The notes under the pieces were generated by a model. It was not told the origin of the DNA and did not search any database. It saw only the letters and a list, made by a program, of their open reading frames with translations. DNA of 5,654 nucleotides. It comes from Clostridiales bacterium (GTDB lineage: Bacteria > Bacillota > Clostridia > Lachnospirales > Lachnospiraceae). The DNA is taken from assembly GCA_021204765.1 (NCBI GenBank), contig JAJPYU010000294.1, forward strand, positions 1 through 5,654, written 5' to 3'. Every line of letters begins with the position of its first letter. Within the stretch, counting starts at the first letter, position 1. A program made the translations under genes and the position numbers. This document shows, one piece after another, positions 1 to 5,654 of the stretch.

Positions 1-37
1 CTATTATATAGGGCGCTCATGTGAAAACGAGTTCGTC

Positions 38-58
38 GAAAAACGTCAAATGTTTTTC
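38..58 (-). terminator. A/T-rich inverted repeat after the GTPase gene, possible weak terminator
   Basis: GAAAAAC (38-44) and GTTTTTC (52-58) form a perfect 7-bp inverted repeat around a 7-base loop, 20 bases beyond the stop codon of the leftward GTPase gene. Outer bases ACGA (27-30) and TCGT (58-61, sharing one base) could lengthen the structure with internal mismatches. The stem is A/T-rich and is not followed directly by a long U tract in the leftward transcript, so it is not a classical intrinsic terminator. Its position is the main argument for it. It could equally be a chance repeat. Confidence 0.3.
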
Positions 59-78
59 TCGTGCCTTAAAAATACGAT

Positions 79-2058
79 TTAACTAACATGGTGTTCCTTA
101 TTGAATATTATCCGCTCGTGTATCATGTCGTGGATTAAGTCCCGCGAGGAGAGGAGTCTGCAGCCCTCCCCGCGGATGATGATCTGCTCCAGGCCATCGG
201 AGGTGGCTACGGTGACGTCGTACTTTTTCGCGTGGTCATGGGCGAAACGCTCAATGTACTGGTCGGCAGTTTCGGCTTCCTTTGTAAAGACTACGTGGAT
301 ATTGTGATAATCGAAGGCCTCTGTCGTATGCCCGGCGACGCGGTAAGCGTCAAAGACGGCGATGAGATTCATGCCTTTGATACCCTGATAATTGCAGAGC
401 TCGTCTAATAGTTTGCCGCGGGAGGAGTCCATATTCTCCCTTGCCAGCTCTGCCAGCTCATCCCAGGCGTAGATCACATTGTAGCCATCCACCAGCAGAT
501 ACTTCTCTAATGGCTCCTTCGGCTTAAATGTCTTTTTGACCGGCTGCGCAGGCTCACCATCAGCCTTTCGGCGGATTCTCTTTATGACCCCATTTTTGCC
601 TGAACGCTTCGTGCCCTGATTGGCGTGGGTGGCCTGCTTTAAGATGGCGTCTACCTCCTCTGTGCCCAGCCATTTGTCAGAGACGCTCCTGGCCCGGCGT
701 CGGGCCCTTTCCACCTCGGTCTCAAAGTCGAAGACTTCCTCATTCTCGACCTCTTCCTCAATATTTTCTTCCTCAGGGTAGTAAATGTGGATAGGACCGA
801 ATTCCACTTTTACACCGTAGCGCTCATCAATGAGGCTGCTCAATATCTCCATCTGCAGCTGTCCCATGATTTGAACCCGCAGCTCCATCATGTCCATATC
901 CAGGGAGATGTTAAGCTCAGGCATCTCCTCCTCCAGGCGGCGGAGCTTTATGAGCATCTCCCCAGTATCCATGCCCTCAGGCAGGATGATCGACCGCAGA
1001 TATATGGGATGTATGCATGAAGTGATATCTTCCGGCTCTATTCCCAGGCCCTGCCCCGGATAGGTATGAGTGAGTCCTGTGACAGCGCAGACCTCCCCCG
1101 CAGGGATTTCCTGGGGCGTCTCAAATTTTTCTCCGTTATATATGCGGATCTGGTTGACCTTTTCCTCCCAGATATCTTTCCGGTCACCACAGTGATCTGA
1201 ATCGTCATTTTTGAAATTATGGAGATCCGCAGCTGTATCTGGCCTTTCGCGGAGATTAGTAAGAAGCATCTTAGTCCTCAGCACACCGCCGGTAATCCTC
1301 ATATGGGTCAGTCTGTTACCCTGGGCGTCTCTTGTAATCTTATAAATTCTGGCTCCGAATCCATCCGGATAAGTCCGGGAGAGAGTATGTTTTGAAAATC
1401 CATCCAGGAATTCCTCAATTCCGATAAGCTTGAGAGCCGAGCCGAAATAGCAGGGGAAAAGCTTTCGATCCCATATAAGCTGCCTGATATCAGACTCTGC
1501 CACCTGTCCGGTATCAAAATATTTTTCCATGACTGACTCATCGCAGGAGGCAATATCCTCCTGACAGTCCGGGAGATCCACAGCTGTGAAATCCACGCAT
1601 GCTGCGTCCAGATCAGCTTTAATAGCGGCCATCAGCACCTCCTTATCGGTCTGGGGCAGATCCATCTTATTTACAAAAATAAACACAGGGATATCATATC
1701 TTCCCAGCAGCTCCCAGAGAGTGCGGGTGTGGCTCTGGACTCCGTCAGTGCCGCTTATGACCAGGATGGCGTAATCCATGACCGGAAGCGTCCGCTCCAT
1801 CTCCGCAGAGAAATCCACATGCCCCGGCGTGTCCAGAATTGTGATATCAGTATCTTTCCAGGAGAGTCTGGCCTGTTTGGAAAATATGGTGATGCCCCGG
1901 CTTTTCTCGGTAGTGTCATAGTCAAGGAATGCGTCCCTTTTATCCACCTTTCCCAGCCGCCTTATAGCTCCCGCAGTGAAAAGCAGGCTCTCGGAGAGCG
2001 TAGTCTTCCCTGCATCCACATGGGCCAGTATTCCTGTTGTGATACGCTTAGAAGCCAT
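79..2058 (-). CDS. TetM/EF-G-like translation factor GTPase fused to a YacP-like NYN domain, lacking domains IV and V
   Basis: This 659-residue protein begins as a ribosomal-protection/EF-G-type GTPase. Visible motifs are G1 AHVDAGKTT (12-20, Lys18), G2 RGITI (54-58), G3 DTPGH (76-80, His80 at the catalytic position), G4 NKMD (130-133) and G5 GSALK (206-210). An EF-G domain II follows at about 233-345, then a domain III at about 350-428 with GQLQMEIL (399-406). The expected domain IV/V block is absent. After VEFGP (418-422) comes a Glu-rich linker (429-450), a basic patch (451-457), WLGTEEVD (463-470) and a Lys/Arg-rich linker. The C-terminus (about 519-659) is a YacP-like NYN domain with LLVDGYN (521-527), VFDAYR (568-573), TADQYIE (597-603) and TSDG (619-622). 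NYN domains are PIN-like RNases in known families. Relatives I recall are roughly 880-920 residues, so about 230 seem missing, in frame. Without domain IV, which acts at the decoding centre in Tet(M), tetracycline protection is unlikely. ATG at 2058 is preferred over TTG at 2064. The exact function is unknown. Confidence 0.9.
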   Translation of the reverse strand: MASKRITTGILAHVDAGKTTLSESLLFTAGAIRRLGKVDKRDAFLDYDTTEKSRGITIFSKQARLSWKDTDITILDTPGHVDFSAEMERTLPVMDYAILVISGTDGVQSHTRTLWELLGRYDIPVFIFVNKMDLPQTDKEVLMAAIKADLDAACVDFTAVDLPDCQEDIASCDESVMEKYFDTGQVAESDIRQLIWDRKLFPCYFGSALKLIGIEEFLDGFSKHTLSRTYPDGFGARIYKITRDAQGNRLTHMRITGGVLRTKMLLTNLRERPDTAADLHNFKNDDSDHCGDRKDIWEEKVNQIRIYNGEKFETPQEIPAGEVCAVTGLTHTYPGQGLGIEPEDITSCIHPIYLRSIILPEGMDTGEMLIKLRRLEEEMPELNISLDMDMMELRVQIMGQLQMEILSSLIDERYGVKVEFGPIHIYYPEEENIEEEVENEEVFDFETEVERARRRARSVSDKWLGTEEVDAILKQATHANQGTKRSGKNGVIKRIRRKADGEPAQPVKKTFKPKEPLEKYLLVDGYNVIYAWDELAELARENMDSSRGKLLDELCNYQGIKGMNLIAVFDAYRVAGHTTEAFDYHNIHVVFTKEAETADQYIERFAHDHAKKYDVTVATSDGLEQIIIRGEGCRLLSSRDLIHDMIHERIIFNKEHHVS

Positions 2059-2068
2059 TAGCAAACTG

Positions 2069-2074
2069 CTCCTT
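2069..2074 (-). promoter_or_regulatory. ribosome binding site of the GTPase gene (AAGGAG), deciding the start
   Basis: In the leftward direction AAGGAG lies 10 bases before ATG (2058-2056) and only 4 bases before an in-frame TTG (2064-2062). The ATG start gives MASKRITTGILAHVDAG, the usual N-terminus of TetM-like GTPases, so ATG is chosen although the spacing is slightly long. Confidence 0.75.
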
Positions 2075-2097
2075 TAAGAAAATCTTGTATTATCAAA

Positions 2098-2126
2098 ATA
2101 ATATCATTTGAATCCCTGCAACGCAA
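2098..2126 (-). promoter_or_regulatory. probable sigma-A promoter for the GTPase gene
   Basis: Read leftward, TTGCGT (2126-2121) and TATTAT (2103-2098) are separated by exactly 17 bases. The -10 box is preceded by TGA, giving an extended -10 (TGnTATTAT). Transcription would start near 2091 and leave a leader of about 33 bases before the ATG. The match is good at -10 and partial at -35. Confidence 0.55.
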
Positions 2127-2224
2127 CAAAAAATGGGGTCTGATGGCGTAACATTACCGTAGCTATTTTGTATTAGATTAAGTGTATCTCTGGGCTTGTT
2201 TTTTTAAAAAAGCTGCTTGAGACT

Positions 2225-2306
2225 ATTACAGGGGCAGGAAATCGTTTTCTTGTAATGTAGGGAACTTTCTGCATGATATCTGTATAAAAAGTTCCCCACA
2301 AGGAGG
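2225..2306 (+). promoter_or_regulatory. structured leader: two adjacent hairpins ending at a strong ribosome binding site
   Basis: The first stem pairs ATTACAGGGG (2225-2234) with TTTCTTGTAAT-side bases (2247-2256), ten pairs including three G-U. A competing stem pairs 2235-2241 with 2246-2252. The second hairpin is the clearest: TGTAGGGAACTTT (2256-2268) against AAAGTTCCCCACA (2288-2300), 12 of 13 complementary with one A/C mismatch and a 19-base loop. AAGGAGG (2300-2306) follows directly. Such a layout is seen in cis-regulatory leaders that control ribosome access. I do not recognise a known riboswitch class, and no poly-U terminator follows. No convincing promoter was found just upstream. 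The large inverted repeat could alternatively bind a dimeric regulator or be a remnant of a mobile element. Confidence 0.45.
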
Positions 2307-2312
2307 AATGAG

Positions 2313-2381
2313 ATGGCTGACAGAGAGGTGATCAGGGAATTTTTAAAACAGGGATGTCGGATCGGATACGGATGGATATGA
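2313..2381 (+). CDS. candidate 22-residue small ORF or truncated gene start
   Basis: ATG at 2313 is preceded by AAGGAGG (2300-2306) at an ideal 6-base spacing, the strongest ribosome binding site in the window. The product would be 22 residues, starting MADREVIREFLKQG and ending GYGWI. It is soluble and charged, has no membrane segment or signal peptide, and I recognise no family. It is not rich in any one amino acid, so it does not look like an amino-acid attenuation leader. It stops 116 bases before the helicase start and before that gene's promoter. It may be a real small protein, a leader peptide, or the first codons of a gene whose remainder was lost. No continuation is apparent after the stop in the same frame. 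Confidence 0.35.
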   Translation: MADREVIREFLKQGCRIGYGWI

Positions 2382-2431
2382 TTTCGCATTCTGAATTTTT
2401 ATTTACCCTTGTGGTATTTTATAAATGATTC

Positions 2432-2440
2432 TGCTATAAT
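2432..2440 (+). promoter_or_regulatory. extended -10 promoter for the PLD-helicase gene
   Basis: TGCTATAAT is a perfect extended -10 element (TGnTATAAT). At 17-base spacing the -35 position reads TGGTAT (2412-2417), a poor match. TTGTGG (2409-2414) fits better but is 20 bases away. Extended -10 promoters tolerate weak -35 boxes. The start of transcription would be near 2447, about 50 bases before the ATG. Confidence 0.6.
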
Positions 2441-2483
2441 CATAACTGCTTAGAAAAATTATGGGATTAATTTAGGCATAAGT

Positions 2484-2488
2484 GGGAG
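2484..2488 (+). promoter_or_regulatory. ribosome binding site of the PLD-helicase gene (GGGAG), deciding the start
   Basis: GGGAG lies 8 bases before ATG at 2497. An in-frame GTG at 2482 would add five residues but overlaps this site and has only a weak AGG in front of it. The ATG is therefore preferred. Confidence 0.6.
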
Positions 2489-2496
2489 AGCGGAGT

Positions 2497-5400
2497 ATGG
2501 TAGTTAATGATCTGAGGTTTTTTACGAATGAGCCTGAGCGGGATCTTTATGGGAGATTTTCCAAAATCCTGCAGCACAATACACAGTTTTTCGATGTCCT
2601 TGTGGGATACTTCCGCACAAGTGGATTTTTCCGGATGTATCCCGCCATGGAGTCTGTCGAGAAGATCCGGATATTGGTGGGACTGAATGTAGATAAATAC
2701 ACCGTTGACATCATTGATCAGGCCCGGCAGCCTGCCATGAAAGCGGCCACTGATGATTTTGCCACAGAGGTGGAGACAGAGTTTGAGCATTCTGAAACCA
2801 GTGAGGATGTGGAAAAGGGAGTCCGTAAGTTTATAGAGTGGATTAAAAGCGGCAAGATGGAGATGCGGATGTATGTGAAGGCCCCCATCCATGCGAAGGT
2901 TTACATCATGCGCAAGGATCCGGAAAAAGATGAAAATTACGGCAGCGTTATCACCGGATCAAGCAACTTCTCTGAGGCCGGTCTTGTCAACAACCTGGAA
3001 TTCAATGTGGAGCTCAAGGACAGCGTGGATGTGAGCTTTGCACTTGACTGTTTTGAAAAGCTGTGGAAGGACGCTGTCCCCATTGAGGATGCCTATGTTG
3101 AGGCAATAGAAAAGCGCACATGGCTCCGCAATGACATCACTCCCTACGAGATATATTTAAAGACATTATATGAGTTCTTCCGTGAGGAGATAAATGCGGA
3201 CAAGGATGTGCAATCGCCAGGTTTTTTGCCGGAAGGTTACATGAAACTGCAGTATCAGCTGGATGCGGTGGTACAGGCAAAGAAGGTCCTGCAGGCATAT
3301 AATGGTGTATTCATATCTGATGTTGTCGGCCTTGGGAAGACTTACATCTGTGCCATGTTGGCCAAGAGCCTCAGTAAGGGCAAGAAGCTGGTGATCTGCC
3401 CGCCGGTACTGAAGGAGTATTGGGAAGAGGTCCTAAGTGAATTTGAAGTCGTTGCAAAAGTAGAATCATTGGGCAAGCTTGACAGCATTTTGCATAAGGG
3501 TAATGACTATGAGTATGTGTTTGTGGATGAGGCTCACAGGTTCAGAAACGCCGGCACAGACAGCTTCAGCAAGCTTCATGAGATCTGCTACGGCAAGAAA
3601 GTCGTTTTGATCTCCGCCACGCCCATAAATAATTATGCCAGTGATATCGAAAACCAGATATATCTCTTTCAGCCGAAGCATAACAGTAATATCGTCGGAG
3701 TGAAGAATCTGGAGGGATTCTTTGCGTCATTAAAGGGGAAGCTTAAAGGCCTGGATAAAGGGTCTCAGGAATACATGGCGCAGACCAGGGCCAATTCCGA
3801 GGAAATCCGGGATAAGATCCTCCGCCACATAATGATCAGAAGGACGAGGACAGAGATAGAGCAGTATTATCATGATGACCTTGAGAAGCAGGGACTTAGC
3901 TTCCCCAAGCTGGGTGCACCAGAGCAGATAGTATACACCTTTGATGAGGTGACAGACAGTATTTTTAATGAAACCATATCCGCTATAAAGGATTTCAGTT
4001 ATGCCAGATATAAGCCATTGACTTATCTGAGAGACCCGGCGAAATATTCCACGTTATTGGCCGCCCAGCATAACATGGGAGGTTTCATGAAAGGTATCCT
4101 GGTAAAGCGCCTGGAGAGCAGCTTTTATGCATTTCGTATGACTTTATCAAGGTTCATTGAATCCTATGAGAAGTTCATAAAAATGTATAATGACGTGGGA
4201 GAAGTTTGGGTCAGCAAGACTGTAGACGTCTATGATCTCCTTGATTCCGGTGAGATAGATAAGCTGATGCGCCTGGTGGAGGAGAAGGGCGGTTTCCACT
4301 TTAAGACAACTGACTTCCGCCCGGAATTTCTCATTGATATGAACAAGGATCTGTCAAAGCTTAAGTGTCTTTTGGGATTGTGGGATACTATCACTGTCGA
4401 CCCGAAGCTGGATAAATTCTGTCAGGAGCTGGAGACTAACAAGAAGCTTCTGGGCAATAAGAAAATAATATTTACAGAGTCCAAAGAGACGGCAGAGTAC
4501 CTTGAAGAAAAGCTCCGGTCTCTCTATGGAAAGCGCGTCGTCGCTTATTCCGGTATGAGCGGGGCTGCGCTGAAAGCAGACATAGAGGACAGCTTTAATC
4601 CCAAGTATATCGATAATGGTAATGACCGGTATGATGTGCTGATTACGACAGATGTGTTGGCAGAGGGAATTAACCTGCATCGTTCCAATGCGCTGATCAA
4701 TTACGACCTGCCCTGGAATCCCACCAGGATCATGCAGAGGGTTGGCCGTATAAACCGCGTTGGCACAGAGTTCTCACAGATATATGTGTTTAATTTCTTC
4801 CCGACGGCCCAGTCCAGCAAGCACATGCCCTTAAAGGACCGCATACTGGAAAAGCTGCAGGCATTCCATGACACTCTGGGCGAAGATTACAAATATCTGT
4901 CAGATGAGGAAGTTGTCAGTTCCCAGAAGCTGTTCGAAGACCTGACTTCTAATCTGGACAAAGGCGAGGAGAGTACCAATCCGGAGCTTGCATATCTGGC
5001 TGTTATAAGACAGATACGTGACAATGATAAGCCTTTATTTGACAGGATAAAAAGATTGCCTAAGAAATCTATGTCCGGCCGGTATAGTGATAAAATAAGC
5101 GGCAGATCAACGATCACCTTCATCCGCAAGGGCGCTTTGAAAAGCTTTTATCTGACGGGAACAGACACACAGCAGATATCCTTCCTGGAAGCAATCAAGT
5201 ATCTGGAATGTGAGCCGGACGAGCAGCGCATCGATGTGGGCAATGATTATTATGACCACTTTGATTCGAATAACGCTGCCTTCGATGATTCAGAAATCCA
5301 GGACGAGATCATTGAAGTGGGCAAAAATCCGCTTCGCGGAAATGACATGAAGGTGGCCAATACCTTGAAGGCTATTCGGTCTCAGGCTGCCCTGACTGAT

Positions 5401-5643
5401 GATCAGGAAGATGTGGTAGACCGACTTCTCAGAGCCTATGATAACGGAGATATTCCGCAGAAGATCACGAAAAATATTGTCGGAAAACTGAAGTCTGCCA
5501 ATGATCCGGGAGAGGCATATTTTGTGATAACGAACGAGGTTCCGGATCAATATCTCTATGAGCGTAAGGACGCTGTCTTACATACCGAGGGGAAAAAGCA
5601 GGTAATCCTGTCATGCTATCTGAAGGAGAAGAATAAGGGTTGA
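2497..5643 (+). CDS. PLD-like nuclease domain fused to a SNF2/RapA-like superfamily 2 helicase
   Basis: This 1048-residue cytoplasmic protein has two parts. Residues about 1-200 form a PLD-family domain with one HKD-type motif: His132-x-Lys134, then GSSN (154-157) and Glu168 in an NLEFNVEL context. The usual Asp is not at its standard spacing; Asp141 is nearest. Such single-motif domains normally dimerise to make one active site. Residues about 245-760 are a complete SF2 ATPase: a Q-motif-like segment around Gln254, Walker A GLGKT (278-282, Lys281), DEAH (344-347), SAT (373-375), the SNF2-like RRTRTEI (448-454), a long insert (about 460-640), IIFTES (657-662), TTDVLAEGINL (717-727) and QRVGRINR (747-754). 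Residues about 780-1048 are an unrecognised extension. All catalytic motifs are intact. The family translocates on double-stranded nucleic acid. PLD-helicases are often found in restriction or defence loci, so nuclease-coupled DNA surveillance is plausible but inferred. It has its own promoter and likely continues as an operon to the right. Confidence 0.9.
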   Translation: MVVNDLRFFTNEPERDLYGRFSKILQHNTQFFDVLVGYFRTSGFFRMYPAMESVEKIRILVGLNVDKYTVDIIDQARQPAMKAATDDFATEVETEFEHSETSEDVEKGVRKFIEWIKSGKMEMRMYVKAPIHAKVYIMRKDPEKDENYGSVITGSSNFSEAGLVNNLEFNVELKDSVDVSFALDCFEKLWKDAVPIEDAYVEAIEKRTWLRNDITPYEIYLKTLYEFFREEINADKDVQSPGFLPEGYMKLQYQLDAVVQAKKVLQAYNGVFISDVVGLGKTYICAMLAKSLSKGKKLVICPPVLKEYWEEVLSEFEVVAKVESLGKLDSILHKGNDYEYVFVDEAHRFRNAGTDSFSKLHEICYGKKVVLISATPINNYASDIENQIYLFQPKHNSNIVGVKNLEGFFASLKGKLKGLDKGSQEYMAQTRANSEEIRDKILRHIMIRRTRTEIEQYYHDDLEKQGLSFPKLGAPEQIVYTFDEVTDSIFNETISAIKDFSYARYKPLTYLRDPAKYSTLLAAQHNMGGFMKGILVKRLESSFYAFRMTLSRFIESYEKFIKMYNDVGEVWVSKTVDVYDLLDSGEIDKLMRLVEEKGGFHFKTTDFRPEFLIDMNKDLSKLKCLLGLWDTITVDPKLDKFCQELETNKKLLGNKKIIFTESKETAEYLEEKLRSLYGKRVVAYSGMSGAALKADIEDSFNPKYIDNGNDRYDVLITTDVLAEGINLHRSNALINYDLPWNPTRIMQRVGRINRVGTEFSQIYVFNFFPTAQSSKHMPLKDRILEKLQAFHDTLGEDYKYLSDEEVVSSQKLFEDLTSNLDKGEESTNPELAYLAVIRQIRDNDKPLFDRIKRLPKKSMSGRYSDKISGRSTITFIRKGALKSFYLTGTDTQQISFLEAIKYLECEPDEQRIDVGNDYYDHFDSNNAAFDDSEIQDEIIEVGKNPLRGNDMKVANTLKAIRSQAALTDDQEDVVDRLLRAYDNGDIPQKITKNIVGKLKSANDPGEAYFVITNEVPDQYLYERKDAVLHTEGKKQVILSCYLKEKNKG

Positions 5644-5654
5644 GAAGAAAAAAG
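5640..5654 (+). CDS. possible start of the next operon gene, cut by the window edge
   Basis: TTG at 5640-5642 overlaps the helicase stop TGA (5641-5643) and opens a frame reading MRRKK to the window end. AAGGAG (5623-5628) lies 11 bases ahead, inside the helicase gene, and AAGGG (5635-5639) directly precedes it. Overlapping stop and start codons are usual for translationally coupled genes. Only five codons are visible, and the real start could be an ATG outside the window. Confidence 0.25.

Larger units (their letters stand above)
2059..2496. other. divergent intergenic region
   Basis: These 438 bases separate the two divergent large genes. They hold the GTPase leader and promoter (2059-2126), a hairpin pair with a strong ribosome binding site (2225-2306), a 22-codon ORF (2313-2381), and the rightward extended -10 promoter and helicase leader (2432-2496). 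In 2127-2224 I see only a short T7A6 tract (2199-2211) and a small GTAACATTAC dyad (2148-2157), neither of which supports a named element. No tRNA, CRISPR or insertion sequence end is visible. Confidence 0.8.

Noticed and set aside
3..8. Leftward TATAAT at the window edge, considered as a promoter for a gene to the left
   Set aside because: No acceptable -35 box sits 16-18 bases upstream, and the downstream gene is not visible.
79..2058. Calling the leftward gene a tetracycline resistance determinant
   Set aside because: Domain IV, needed by Tet(M)-type proteins to displace the drug, is not present, and the NYN fusion places it in a different family.
2148..2157. GTAACATTAC dyad, considered as an operator upstream of the GTPase promoter
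   Set aside because: Only four bases per arm, and such repeats are common by chance.
2199..2213. T7A6 tract ending in AGC, considered as an intrinsic terminator
   Set aside because: There is no stable G/C stem directly before the T run on either strand.
2204..2389. Leftward 61-codon ORF across the intergenic region with a short hydrophobic stretch
   Set aside because: No ribosome binding site precedes its ATG, its composition is unlike a real protein, and it runs antisense to the better supported hairpins and small ORF.
2467..2892. Leftward 141-codon ORF over the start of the helicase gene
   Set aside because: It is an antisense frame of a coding region with clear PLD motifs and shows no plausible start signal or domain.

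Overview
The window suggests a member of the Bacillota, class Clostridia, most likely a Lachnospiraceae-type gut anaerobe. The grounds are moderate GC, strong AAGGAG-type ribosome binding sites, extended -10 promoters, and above all a leftward gene encoding a TetM/EF-G-like GTPase joined to a C-terminal YacP-like NYN domain, an arrangement I recall mainly from Clostridia. The species cannot be told from the sequence.

Layout. Positions 1-78 are a short non-coding tail with an A/T-rich inverted repeat. Positions 79-2058 (minus strand) hold the translation-factor-like GTPase. It keeps the G domain, domain II and domain III, then passes through an acidic linker straight into the linker and NYN domain. 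The EF-G domain IV/V block appears to be missing. Positions 2059-2496 are a divergent intergenic region. It has a leftward promoter for the GTPase, a pair of hairpins just ahead of a very strong ribosome binding site and a 22-codon ORF, and a rightward extended -10 promoter. Positions 2497-5643 (plus strand) hold a 1048-residue protein with an N-terminal PLD-type (HKD) nuclease-like domain and a complete SNF2/RapA-like superfamily 2 helicase. The window ends 11 bases after its stop, probably at the start of the next gene of the same operon.

How the parts relate. The two large genes are divergent, have separate promoters and show no obvious functional link. The GTPase looks like a lineage gene of the host chromosome. 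The PLD-helicase resembles components of DNA restriction or defence loci, and its partners, if any, would lie to the right of the window. The odd 22-codon ORF with its elaborate leader may be what is left of a gene interrupted where the helicase locus was acquired, or it may be a genuine small peptide or leader. The points most worth checking are the internally shortened GTPase-NYN protein, the PLD-helicase with its unseen downstream partners, and the structured leader of the small ORF.
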